From Gemmatimonadaceae bacterium (GTDB taxonomy: Bacteria > Gemmatimonadota > Gemmatimonadetes > Gemmatimonadales > Gemmatimonadaceae): 17,279 nt of DNA. The DNA lies in assembly GCA_014379705.1 (NCBI GenBank), contig JACMLI010000034.1, forward strand, positions 1 through 17,279, read 5' to 3'. Position numbers and translations under genes: made by a program. The notes beneath the pieces are model-generated. The model saw nothing but the letters and a program-made list of their open reading frames with translations. It was not told where the DNA came from and searched no databases. Numbering within the stretch: the first letter of the stretch is position 1; each line of letters begins with the position of its first letter. Below are positions 8,887 through 16,514 of the stretch, piece by piece.

Positions 8887-9140
8887 TGGCCCAGAGGATC
8901 AGGGCTTCATACCGCGGTTCCATCCCGTTGTGCCAGCTGCGTCCGCTTAGTGCCGCAAGGGCACGGTGGACCTCTCTCTCAGGGGAGAACGCGAATTGCG
9001 CCACGCGGGAGGCATTGTGTGAATCGTGTGCGGTACCTCGCATTCACGCCCACCTCCAGGGCCTGCGAGCCCCGTACCCCATGCTGGACGGCGCTCGCGA
9101 CGGGTACGAACTTCGCATCGTGCCAAGCCGAGCCAAACAC
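8887..9140. promoter_or_regulatory. Divergent intergenic region, presumed back-to-back promoters
   Basis: These 254 bases separate the - strand DUF4956 operon from the + strand amidohydrolase-cls pair, so promoters for both should lie here. I could not identify convincing -35/-10 pairs or an operator. An open frame continuous with the amidohydrolase runs through the whole stretch, but its 85-residue translation has no signal peptide or domain character, so I treat it as non-coding. Confidence 0.4.
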
Positions 9141-10910
9141 ATGAACGACCGGTTGACCCTTCGACGCCTCACGATGGCCCTGTGCTGCGTCACGACCGCC
9201 CTTGCAGCGTGCGCACGATCCAGCGCGAGCGACGCCGACATCGTGCTGCTCCATGGAAAGGTGATCACCGTCGACTCCGCGGACCGCATCGCCCAGGCCA
9301 TCGCCATCAAGGACGGCAAGATCCTCGCGGTGGGAACCGACAGCGCGATCGAGGCACTCGCGGGCTCGGCGACGGAACGCATCGACCTCAAGGGCGCCGC
9401 GGTCACCCCTGGGTTGATGGACACTCACATGCATTTCTCCGGCGGGGCGTGGGAGCGGATGTTCGTCTTCGACGTGAGCTATCCGGCGGTGAAGACCATG
9501 GCCGATGTGCGCGCCGTCCTCGCCAGGCGCGTGGCCGCCGCTCGGGCGGGTGCGTGGGTGCTCGGTCGCGGATGGGATGAAGGGAAGCTCGAGGAACGCC
9601 GGCTCATCACGGCCCGGGACATCGACGACGTATCCGCGGGACACCCCGTGATCCTCGGGCACACCACGGGCCACTACCTGACGGCCAACAGCGCCGCCCT
9701 CGCCGCCGCGAAGGTCACGCGCGACACGAAGGATCCTCCTGGCGGCACGATCGACCGGTTCCCCGACGGCACGCCCACGGGCGTCCTCAAGGAAGGCGCG
9801 ATGTCCCTGGTGAGTGGCCTGCCGCCGGGGGAAACGCCGGAGCAGCTGCGCGAGGCGATGGCCGCGCTCGCGCGCGAGCTGAGCGCCGAAGGCATGACCG
9901 GGGTGAAGGATCCCGGCATCGTGCAGGCGAACTGGGATGCCTACCAGCGGCTTGCAGCCGACAGCGCCCTGCCGCTGCGTGTGTTCGCCCTGTGGCATGG
10001 CGGTCGCTCGATGGCCAACGCCGAGCGGGTGATTGCCGAGCGGGCGGCCACGACGAAGCCGTACGAGTCGACAGGGGACGATCACGTCATTTCGGGCGGC
10101 ATCAAGCTCTACATCGACGGCAGCGGTGGCGCCCGCACGGCGTGGATGTACGCCGACTGGAACAAGAACCTGGTGGAGGTCGACCGCGACAATCGTGGCT
10201 ATCCGGCCTTCAGCCCGGACACGTTGCGCGCGCTCGTGAAGGCGTACCACGACGCCGGCTTCCATGTGAGCGTGCACTCGATCGGTGACCGCGGGATCGA
10301 CTGGACGATGGACAGCTATGCCGCCGCACTCGCTGCAAACCCGCAGCCAGGACGTCGCCACGGGATCATCCACGCCAACATCCCGACGGACCATGCCCTG
10401 GACCTCATGGCCGACCTGCAGCGCCGCCTCGACGCCAGCTATCCGGAGCCGTCGGCGACGTTCATGTGGTGGATCGGCGATACCTACGCCGGCAACTTCG
10501 GCGCGGGGCGCAACGCGCGGCTGAATCCATTCAAGACCTTCGCGCAACGCGGCATCATCTGGGCCGGCAGCTCCGATTTTCCGGTCACGCCGTTCGCAGC
10601 GCGCTATGGATTGTGGGCCTCGGTTGCCCGCGAAACGATGCTCGGTGTTCATGGCAAGCACGCGTTCGGCACCGCCGAAGCCGTCGACGTGCGCACGGCA
10701 CTCAAGTCGTTCACCATCTGGCCGGCACGCCAGATGTTCCTCGAGAAGAAGGTTGGCTCGATTGAAGTCGGGAAGTACGCGGACCTGGCCGTGTGGGACC
10801 GCGACCCCTACTCCGTACCGACGGACGAGCTCAAGGAGATGCGCTGCATGATGACGCTGTTCAACGGCAAGGTCGTTTTCCGCAGGGAGGGCACCGGTAC
10901 GCCGCCGTGA
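9141..10910 (+). CDS. YtcJ-like amidohydrolase lipoprotein (amidohydrolase family 3)
   Basis: From the ATG at 9141 this is a 589-residue protein with a lipoprotein signal (TTALAAC, lipobox Cys 24). The frame is open 85 codons further back, but starting there would bury the signal, so 9141 is chosen; the ATG at 9174 is also possible. It carries the YtcJ/NfdA-type amidohydrolase set: PGLMDTHMHF with H96/H98, GHTTGH (H174, H178), GGIKLYIDGS with K322, HSIGDRG (H379), RHGIIH (H407, H411) and GSSDFPV (D479). The late VGSIEVGKYADLAVWDRDP segment is the usual C-terminal return. Family members hydrolyse amide, formamide or similar bonds; the substrate here is unknown. Its TGA overlaps the cardiolipin synthase ATG by one base. 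It is not homologous in layout to the first amidohydrolase of the window, which has a propeller. Confidence 0.92.
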   Translation: MNDRLTLRRLTMALCCVTTALAACARSSASDADIVLLHGKVITVDSADRIAQAIAIKDGKILAVGTDSAIEALAGSATERIDLKGAAVTPGLMDTHMHFSGGAWERMFVFDVSYPAVKTMADVRAVLARRVAAARAGAWVLGRGWDEGKLEERRLITARDIDDVSAGHPVILGHTTGHYLTANSAALAAAKVTRDTKDPPGGTIDRFPDGTPTGVLKEGAMSLVSGLPPGETPEQLREAMAALARELSAEGMTGVKDPGIVQANWDAYQRLAADSALPLRVFALWHGGRSMANAERVIAERAATTKPYESTGDDHVISGGIKLYIDGSGGARTAWMYADWNKNLVEVDRDNRGYPAFSPDTLRALVKAYHDAGFHVSVHSIGDRGIDWTMDSYAAALAANPQPGRRHGIIHANIPTDHALDLMADLQRRLDASYPEPSATFMWWIGDTYAGNFGAGRNARLNPFKTFAQRGIIWAGSSDFPVTPFAARYGLWASVARETMLGVHGKHAFGTAEAVDVRTALKSFTIWPARQMFLEKKVGSIEVGKYADLAVWDRDPYSVPTDELKEMRCMMTLFNGKVVFRREGTGTPP

Positions 10911-12376
10911 TGAACATGCCCTTCTGGGGAGTGGCGACCGCGGCAGCCTACGTGCTGTCGTGGCTCATCGTCCTCGCTTCGCTCTTCGTGGTGCCGCGCA
11001 ATCGCCGACCGGGGTCGGCGACCGCATGGCTGATGCTCATCTTCCTCGTCCCGTACCTCGGCCTCCTCCTGTTCTGGCTCATCGGGTCGCCAAAGCTTTC
11101 GCGCAAGCGACGCGCATTGCAGGGCGGGTTCGACGCGCGCATCGCGGCCGCGGTTGCGAGCGTGCAGCACGATCCCATCCTCGCGCCGGTCTTCGACCCT
11201 CCAGTGCCAGAGCGCGCCGCGCCGGCGGTGCGGCTCGCGACCGCGCTCGGAGGGCTGCCGCTGTGCATCGGGAACACAATCGAGGTCCTCCCGGACTACG
11301 ATGACGCGATTCGACGCATGACGAATGCCGTGCGCAGCGCCGAACGCTTTGTGCACGTGGAGTTCTACATCCTGGCGATGGATGCGACCACGGAGCCGTT
11401 CTTCACCGCGCTCGAGGACGCGGTGCGTCGGGGCGTGAAGGTGCGACTGCTCGCCGACCACATCGGCTCGCGCAAGTATCCGGGGCGGGTGCAGATGAAG
11501 GAGCGCCTGACGAGGGCCGGGGTCGCGTGGCACTGGACACTCCCCCTGCGACCCTTCTCGAATCACTGGAATCGCCCCGACCTTCGCAATCATCGGAAGA
11601 TCCTCGTGGTCGATGGCGCGATCGGCTTCACGGGATCGATGAACATGATCGATCGCAGCTACCTCGTGGCGCGCAATCGTCGGCTGGGGCTGTATTACAT
11701 CGACCTGCACGCGAGCGTCACCGGTCCGCTCGTCGCGGAACTGGACGCGGTGTTCCGCACCGACTGGTACACGGAGACCGGTGAACTCCTTGGCGCACCG
11801 GACGTCCCGCGGATGCGGGGAGGGAATGCGCTCGGCCAGGTCCTGCCGAGCGGCCCCGGATACGTCGACGACAACAACCTCAAGGTCTTCGTGGCCCTGA
11901 TCCACGCGGCGCGGGAACGGCTCGTGATCACGAGTCCGTACTTCGTGCCGGACGACGCCTTGATGACCGCCATCACGAGCGCTGCACAGCGCGGCGTCGT
12001 CGTCACCCTGTACTCCTCGGCGATCGGCGACCAGTTCCTGGTGTCCCACGCCCAACGGTCGTACTACGAGCAGCTGCTCGTCGCCGGCGTCGAAATCCGC
12101 CTCCTGCGCCGCCCGGTCCTGCTGCATGCCAAGCACATGACGGTGGACGACGACATGGCGATGATTGGCTCGAGCAACCTCGACATGCGGTCGCTCACGC
12201 TCAACCTCGAGATCACGCTCCTCGCCTATGATCGCGACGTCGTGTCGGCGCTGCGCGGCGTGGAGGCGGTGTATCGAGCCCACACCGATTCCATCGACCT
12301 CGCCGCGTGGCGACGCCGGCCCTACCTCGTTCAATTGCTCGACAACCTTGCTCGGTTGACGGCGGCGCTGCAGTAG
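10910..12376 (+). CDS. cls: Cardiolipin synthase, phospholipase D family
   Basis: From the ATG at 10910 this is a 488-residue protein, the normal length for bacterial cardiolipin synthases. Two N-terminal membrane helices (about residues 5-28 and 38-58) form the PLDc_N anchor. Two catalytic HKD motifs follow: HRKILVVD (H228, K230, D235) then GFTGSMN, and HAKHMTVD (H406, K408, D413) then GSSNLD. The enzyme transfers a phosphatidyl group between phosphatidylglycerol molecules, or from a related donor, to make cardiolipin at the inner membrane. The start is set by the TGATG overlap with the amidohydrolase stop and by the anchor sequence. The 39 extra in-frame codons upstream lie inside the amidohydrolase gene, and a GTG at 10907 is an alternative start. 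No convincing terminator follows the stop. Confidence 0.96.
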   Translation: MNMPFWGVATAAAYVLSWLIVLASLFVVPRNRRPGSATAWLMLIFLVPYLGLLLFWLIGSPKLSRKRRALQGGFDARIAAAVASVQHDPILAPVFDPPVPERAAPAVRLATALGGLPLCIGNTIEVLPDYDDAIRRMTNAVRSAERFVHVEFYILAMDATTEPFFTALEDAVRRGVKVRLLADHIGSRKYPGRVQMKERLTRAGVAWHWTLPLRPFSNHWNRPDLRNHRKILVVDGAIGFTGSMNMIDRSYLVARNRRLGLYYIDLHASVTGPLVAELDAVFRTDWYTETGELLGAPDVPRMRGGNALGQVLPSGPGYVDDNNLKVFVALIHAARERLVITSPYFVPDDALMTAITSAAQRGVVVTLYSSAIGDQFLVSHAQRSYYEQLLVAGVEIRLLRRPVLLHAKHMTVDDDMAMIGSSNLDMRSLTLNLEITLLAYDRDVVSALRGVEAVYRAHTDSIDLAAWRRRPYLVQLLDNLARLTAALQ

Positions 12377-12518
12377 GCTCGTTGGAGCGTGAAGGGACTG
12401 AACCTGCCGAGCGCCGATGCACAACGCGTTCGCGTAGGGTCCTCGCGCGGGAGATCTTCGCATCGGGCGCTCTGGCTGTGGCAAACCCCGGTCGCGAGAT
12501 TGGCGAGCGTCTATTCAC

Positions 12519-12523
12519 GGGAG
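12519..12523 (+). promoter_or_regulatory. Shine-Dalgarno (GGGAG) for the GTG-started lipoprotein
   Basis: GGGAG lies 6 bases before the GTG at 12530. It is the feature that decides this start over the longer ATG frame at 12389, together with the signal peptide that begins at this GTG. Confidence 0.6.
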
Positions 12524-12529
12524 CCGTTC

Positions 12530-12886
12530 GTGCGCCGTCCGTTGTACGTCCTTGTGATGAGTTGTTGCTTCTCGGCGGGGACCATGGTCACCGCGTCGTG
12601 TGGCGGTTGCGACGAAGACAACATCCAGGTGAGCATCTCGCCGCCTCTGGACGCCATTCGCGTCGGCCAGTCGACGTTCCCGCCGCGCGTGGGGCTCGTC
12701 GGCTGCGGCGGCACGCAACCGTTGGGGGACACGTACACGTGGCGCTCGAGTGACGCGACGATCATTCGCGTCGATGCCAACACAGGGGTCGCAACCGGCC
12801 TGCGGGCGGGGGTGGCGGAAGCCCTGCTCAAGGGGAAGCGATACGGCGAACTGGGCAGCATCACTATCACCGTCCAGGGGTCGTGA
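12530..12886 (+). CDS. Small lipoprotein with a bacterial Ig-like (Big2) domain
   Basis: I place the start at the GTG at 12530, preceded by GGGAG at 12519-12523. It gives a 118-residue protein with a signal peptide (RRPLYVLVMSCCFSAGTMVT) and lipobox TASC, Cys 24. The open frame reaches back to 12389, but those 47 residues look non-coding. Residues about 34-116 read as one Ig-like fold of the Big2 type: ISPPLDAIRVGQ, then TWRSSDATIIRVDANTGVATGL, then GSITITV. Such domains serve in surface adhesion or as structural spacers. A lone domain this small is probably a structural or adhesive envelope protein, but the role is unknown. Two cysteine pairs (CGGC and the downstream GCGG) could form disulfides. 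Its stop overlaps the next start. Confidence 0.78.
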   Translation: MRRPLYVLVMSCCFSAGTMVTASCGGCDEDNIQVSISPPLDAIRVGQSTFPPRVGLVGCGGTQPLGDTYTWRSSDATIIRVDANTGVATGLRAGVAEALLKGKRYGELGSITITVQGS

Positions 12887-13467
12887 CGCCGGGGCTGGTG
12901 TTTATCGTCGGTCCGCCCGCGGTGGGGAAGATGACGGTCGGGCACGAACTCGCGAAGCGTACAGGCTTCCGGCTATTTCACAACCATCAGAGCATCGAGT
13001 TCGTCCTGCAGTATTTCCCCTACGGCACGCCTCCCTTTCAGCGGTTGGTGGGTGACCTCCGGCGCCGCATCTTCCAGGAGGTGGCAGCCAGCGATCTTCC
13101 GGGGCTCATCTTCACGTATGTGTGGGCCTTCGACGACCCTCGGGATGAGGAAGCCGTGGAAGCCTATGCAAAGGTCTTTCGCGATCGGGGGAGTCGCGTG
13201 TCCTTCGTCGAGTTGGAGGCAACGCAGGAAGAGCGCCTGCGGCGCAACGAGACGGAGTTCCGGCTGGCCGAGAAGCCCTCAAAGCGAAATGTCGACGTGT
13301 CGCGGCGGCGCCTGCTCGACGACGATGCGCGCTACCAGCTCAATTCCTGCGGCCGTTATGACAGCCGCGCCGACTGGCTGCGCCTCGAGGTCACGTCGCT
13401 GTCAGCGGCAGACGTTGCAGAGCGCATCATCGATCACTTTGCGTTGCGACGTCCCCTCGTGGAGTGA
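12883..13467 (+). CDS. P-loop kinase-like AAA-family protein
   Basis: This 194-residue protein begins at a GTG whose last bases are part of the stop of the preceding gene (GTGA overlap), so it is translationally coupled. A Walker A loop, GPPAVGKMT (residues 10-18), sits at the very N-terminus, as in shikimate kinase, adenylate kinase and chloramphenicol phosphotransferase-like small-molecule kinases. The Met in place of Ser/Thr after the Lys is characteristic of one uncharacterised branch. The later ATQEERLRRN segment with its Arg-rich stretch (RRNETEF, KPSKRNVDVSRRRL) fits the LID region that binds phosphate. The substrate is unknown. Pairing with an Ig-like lipoprotein is odd and may be only transcriptional convenience. 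Confidence 0.85.
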   Translation: MTPGLVFIVGPPAVGKMTVGHELAKRTGFRLFHNHQSIEFVLQYFPYGTPPFQRLVGDLRRRIFQEVAASDLPGLIFTYVWAFDDPRDEEAVEAYAKVFRDRGSRVSFVELEATQEERLRRNETEFRLAEKPSKRNVDVSRRRLLDDDARYQLNSCGRYDSRADWLRLEVTSLSAADVAERIIDHFALRRPLVE

Positions 13468-13660
13468 TCGACAACGGCGCTGGGCTCCTGGACACCGGAC
13501 CGATGAGCGTGGCGCCGTGCGCGATGCGCACATGATCGCCCTGGACGACCAACTTCCCAAGGACAAGCACGTTGTCCTGGATGTTCGTCTCGTCCCCCCC
13601 GGCGATCGGCCCTTCCGAGCCGTCGAGCGACGCGAACGGCGCTGATCCTGGGAAGGCGTT
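13430..13660 (-). pseudogene. Remnant of a gamma-carbonic-anhydrase-like hexapeptide-repeat gene
   Basis: On the - strand this stretch reads ASLDGSEGPIAGGDETNIQD followed by a segment ending GDHVRIAHGATLIGPV. That is strongly reminiscent of the gamma-carbonic anhydrase (PaaY/YrdA) core, which in family members runs ...RGD..PI.IG..TNIQDN...IGD.VTIGHGA.LHGC. Only about 45 residues match. The first His (QDN..VLH) is VLVLG here, and the LHGC motif has become LIGP, so two of the three metal histidines are gone. The N-terminal repeats and C-terminal helix are missing. The frame then reads into the 3' end of the kinase gene. I read it as a decayed gene fragment. It could alternatively be a short hexapeptide protein, but I find no convincing start or ribosome site. 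Confidence 0.55.
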
Positions 13661-13890
13661 GGGGGGACCGGAAAGGGTGCGGCGGGCCGGCCCCGCAGCC
13701 GCACCATCCATCCGCGTAACACGCTGGCAACGGCGGGCTTGCCGGACTGTCGCCGCCTCAGTTTCTGCAACGGTGTCGCATGCGTTCTGCGATGCGTTGC
13801 ACGGAGGCGTCAGACCGGCAGCAGGGTTGTCCGAGCCGCCCAAATCGCTCGTCACATCGCGGCAAACGCCCAAACCGTTATCCCTTCGCC

Positions 13891-13970
13891 AGTTAAACTC
13901 CTGATGAACACATTGATGAACCCTGCGTGAACTATCCACAAAGAAAGATGAACAACTCTTTAGAAATGGT
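13891..13970 (+). promoter_or_regulatory. AT-rich island with repeated TGATGAAC, probable promoter/operator
   Basis: By direct count this 80-base stretch is 30/80 GC, far below the surrounding sequence. It contains TGATGAAC at 13902-13909 and again at 13914-13921, and GATGAAC at 13947-13953. The first two copies are 12 bases apart, close to one helical turn. It lies upstream of the receptor start, where iron control is expected. I do not see a good match to a classical Fur box and could not fix a -35/-10 pair with normal spacing. Confidence 0.4.
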
Positions 13971-14025
13971 CCCTGACTTGCCTCTCGGGGGCTCGGGCGC
14001 GCGCTGGACACTGCGCCTCACCCCC

Positions 14026-14033
14026 GGGAGGAG
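14026..14033 (+). promoter_or_regulatory. Shine-Dalgarno (GGGAGGAG) deciding the receptor start
   Basis: GGGAGGAG ends 10 bases before the ATG at 14044. No comparable site precedes the in-frame GTG at 13927 or ATG at 13948, so it supports 14044 as the true start of the siderophore receptor. Confidence 0.7.
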
Positions 14034-14043
14034 CGTTCGCACC

Positions 14044-16452
14044 ATGAAGAAGAACTGGGAAGAGGGCGACCTGCGCGCGCCCAACGCATTGACCGATCCG
14101 CAGCCTGCTGCGAGCCTGCGCGGCACTACCATCGGCGAGTGGGCGCTGACCGGCGTCCTTCTCGCGACTGCCGTACTTGGCGGCAATCCGGTATCCGTCG
14201 GGGCACAGGCCCCCACCCCCACGCCAAGCGCGAGGGGCGCCACGAAGGAATTCCAGATTCCCACGGGCAAGCTGAGCGAAGTCCTCGCGCTCTTCGCCCG
14301 GGAGAACGGGCTCCAGGTGCTCGATCCGGGCGCTGTCGTCGTCGACCAGATGTCGGGTGGTGTCACCGGCACACATACCCTCCAGGAAGCTCTCCAGAAG
14401 ATCCTCACTGGATCCGGTGTCACGTATCGCTTTGCCAACGCCCGCACGGTGCGACTGCAGATCGGAGACGTGTCCGCGAACCGGTTGGAGAACGTGACCG
14501 TCATCGGTCGCAACGTGACCGCGGCGTCGTCGGCCAAGTATACCGAGCCGGTGCGCGACATTCCGCAGACCATCACGGTGGTGCCTCGGCAACTGCTCGA
14601 GACGCAGGGAATCACCTCACTGCGTGACGCGGTGCGCAACGTGGCCGGCCTGACGGTGAATGCTGGCGAGGGCGGCGCGACGCCGGGTGACAACTTCAAC
14701 ATCCGCGGCTTCAGCGCCCGCAGCGACATGTTCGTGAACGGCGTGCGCGACGTGGGTGGCTACTCGCGCGAGACGTTCAACATCGAGCAGATCGAAGTCT
14801 CGAAGGGGCCGGGCTCCGTCTACTCGGGGCGCGGCTCGACGGGCGGTTCGATCAACCTCGTCACCAAGACGCCGCAGGCGGGCGCCGCGTACTCGGCCGT
14901 GATCGGCGCAGGCTCGGGTGACTACAAGCGCACGACCATCGACGTGAACCAGCCGCTCGACAGCATCGGCCTTGGTGGCGTGGGCGTCCGGCTCAACGCG
15001 CAGTGGCAGGACACGGGCGTGCCCGGCCTCGACGTCATTCAGAACAAGTCGTGGGGCATCGCCCCGTCGATCGGCATCGGCATCGGTTCGAAGACGCAGG
15101 TGACGCTCGAGTACCTGAAGTCGAACCAGGACAACACGCCGTCGTACGGCTACAACAACACCGTCGGTGCGCCGCCGGACAGCATCGACACCCACAAGTA
15201 CTTCGGCATCCGCAACCTCGACTTCGAGGAAGTGCGCGCCGACCAGGGCGGGCTGCGCGTCACCCATTCCTTCGGGCCGCAGTTGACGCTGCGCAACCAG
15301 ACGTCGGTGAGCCAGGCCGACGTGCATCGCATTGTTTCCTCGGCCAACGCCGATGGCACCCGGCGGGCGCCGTCGCACATCACGTTCGACCACAATGTCT
15401 CGAACCAGACCGTGCTCAACGCGGGGTTCAAGTCGGGCAGCGTGGAGCATTCGGTGGTGAGCGGCGTCGACATCTCGCGGGAACGCTCGCGCTTTGCGGC
15501 CTACGTGCTCACGGGGGCCCTGCCGCGCGTGAACCTCACGAACCCGAGTCCGAACGACGTGTTCACCGGCACGAAGCGCGAAGGACGCCCACGTCGCAGC
15601 GCCGTGGCCGAAGCCGTCGGCGTCTACACGTTCGACACGATGAAGTTCGGCGAACACTGGGAAGTCAGCGGCGGACTCCGCTACGACAGTTTCAGTCCGC
15701 AGTACAAGGACTCCCTGAGCAATGAGTTGCCAAAGAAGGACAGCGACGCGCTCACGTGGCGCGCGGGCACCGTCTACAAGCCGGTCGAACGTGGCAGCGT
15801 CTATTTCGCGTACGGCACGTCGTTCAATCCGACGGGTGAGCTGCTCTCGCTCGACACGCGCGGCGCGATCAACCTCGACCCCGAGAGGAACCGCAGCTAC
15901 GAAGTCGGCACCAAGTGGGAGGTGGGGCGCAACCGCATGCTCGTCACGGCCGCGCTCTTCCGCACCGACAAGACCAACGCCCGCATCACCGACCCGACGG
16001 ACCCGTCGGGGGCCACGCTGGTCCTCGCTGGCCAGCAACGCGTGGATGGCGCGGAGCTGGGCGTCAGCGGCGTGCTGCGCGAGAACTGGCTGCTCTTCGG
16101 TGGGTGGACCTGGCTCGATGGCGAGATCATCAAGGGCAACGCGGGACAGGACGGCACCGTCATCCCCAACACGCCGAAGCACACGCTGAACCTGTTCACC
16201 ACGGCGAAGCTGCCCTGGGAGATGGACATCGGCGGTGGCGTCCGCTACGTGGGTGAACGCCTGCGCTCCGCCACGCAGAAAGTACCGGCGTATTGGGCCT
16301 ACGATGCCGACGCGATGATGCCGGTGGGCAGGAACGTTGAGGTACGCGTCAACCTCATCAACATCACCGACGCCACGTACTACGACTCCGGACGCTATTG
16401 GGTGCCGGCGTCGGGACGTGCGGTGCGACTGTCGACCAGCGTGAAGTTCTGA
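14044..16452 (+). CDS. TonB-dependent siderophore receptor with STN domain (Fiu/FpvA-like)
   Basis: From the ATG at 14044 this is an 802-residue outer-membrane receptor. It has a long signal peptide (core about 34-48, cleavage near SVGAQA at 56). An STN domain follows at about 67-139 (FQIPTGKLSEVLALFARENG...), then a TonB-box-like VTVIG (151-155) and a plug domain (about 168-277; DIPQTITVVP, NIRGFSARSDMFVNGVRD, EVSKGPGSVYSGRGSTGGSI). A 22-strand-type barrel follows, ending in a terminal Phe. The DIPQTITVVP and FNIEQIEVSKGP motifs place it with the catecholate/hydroxamate siderophore receptors. STN domains normally signal to a FecR-type anti-sigma factor and ECF sigma factor; neither is encoded in this window. 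It lies 62 bases before a PiuC gene, as in fiu-ybiX, which supports iron-siderophore uptake. The exact ligand cannot be told. Confidence 0.94.
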   Translation: MKKNWEEGDLRAPNALTDPQPAASLRGTTIGEWALTGVLLATAVLGGNPVSVGAQAPTPTPSARGATKEFQIPTGKLSEVLALFARENGLQVLDPGAVVVDQMSGGVTGTHTLQEALQKILTGSGVTYRFANARTVRLQIGDVSANRLENVTVIGRNVTAASSAKYTEPVRDIPQTITVVPRQLLETQGITSLRDAVRNVAGLTVNAGEGGATPGDNFNIRGFSARSDMFVNGVRDVGGYSRETFNIEQIEVSKGPGSVYSGRGSTGGSINLVTKTPQAGAAYSAVIGAGSGDYKRTTIDVNQPLDSIGLGGVGVRLNAQWQDTGVPGLDVIQNKSWGIAPSIGIGIGSKTQVTLEYLKSNQDNTPSYGYNNTVGAPPDSIDTHKYFGIRNLDFEEVRADQGGLRVTHSFGPQLTLRNQTSVSQADVHRIVSSANADGTRRAPSHITFDHNVSNQTVLNAGFKSGSVEHSVVSGVDISRERSRFAAYVLTGALPRVNLTNPSPNDVFTGTKREGRPRRSAVAEAVGVYTFDTMKFGEHWEVSGGLRYDSFSPQYKDSLSNELPKKDSDALTWRAGTVYKPVERGSVYFAYGTSFNPTGELLSLDTRGAINLDPERNRSYEVGTKWEVGRNRMLVTAALFRTDKTNARITDPTDPSGATLVLAGQQRVDGAELGVSGVLRENWLLFGGWTWLDGEIIKGNAGQDGTVIPNTPKHTLNLFTTAKLPWEMDIGGGVRYVGERLRSATQKVPAYWAYDADAMMPVGRNVEVRVNLINITDATYYDSGRYWVPASGRAVRLSTSVKF

Positions 16453-16464
16453 CCTGCGGCGGCA

Positions 16465-16489
16465 CGCCGGTCGCGCTTCGCGGCCGGCG
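16465..16489 (+). terminator. Strong intercistronic hairpin between receptor and piuC
   Basis: Bases 16465-16475 pair with 16479-16489 (11 pairs with one G-U, loop CTT), starting 12 bases after the receptor stop. There is no T run, so it is not a classic intrinsic terminator. It may attenuate readthrough or protect the receptor mRNA's 3' end, so that the receptor is made in excess over PiuC. Confidence 0.45.
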
Positions 16490-16514
16490 GTTCGCATCGC
16501 CTTTCATCCCCCCG

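Larger units (their letters stand above)
13468..14043. other. Long intergenic stretch before the siderophore receptor
   Basis: No intact gene is visible here. The left part (to about 13660) holds the - strand carbonic-anhydrase-like remnant. A GC-rich imperfect hairpin lies at about 13678-13703 without a following T run. An AT-rich island at 13891-13970 probably carries the receptor promoter and is followed by an untranslated leader up to the Shine-Dalgarno at 14026-14033. The receptor frame is open from a GTG at 13927, but that extension would put 39 unlike residues before the signal peptide. Confidence 0.5.

Noticed and set aside
8895..8945. tRNA-like stretch (TTCAT followed by GGTTCCATCCC, like an anticodon loop and T arm)
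   Set aside because: The anticodon and T stems do not pair well and no acceptor stem could be found, so I do not call a tRNA or attachment site.
8886..9140. 85-codon in-frame N-terminal extension of the YtcJ-like amidohydrolase
   Set aside because: It would bury a clear lipoprotein signal peptide and overlaps the divergent DUF4956 start; it has no domain character.
13678..13703. GC-rich inverted repeat as an intrinsic terminator
   Set aside because: The stem is interrupted and no T run follows; in this GC-rich spacer such pairing is expected by chance.
13927..14043. 39-codon upstream extension of the receptor from the GTG at 13927
   Set aside because: There is no ribosome site at 13927, whereas GGGAGGAG precedes 14044 and the signal peptide follows from there.
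14617..16497. 626-codon open frame on the - strand opposite the siderophore receptor
   Set aside because: Low-complexity, Arg/Val/His-rich antisense shadow with no motifs.
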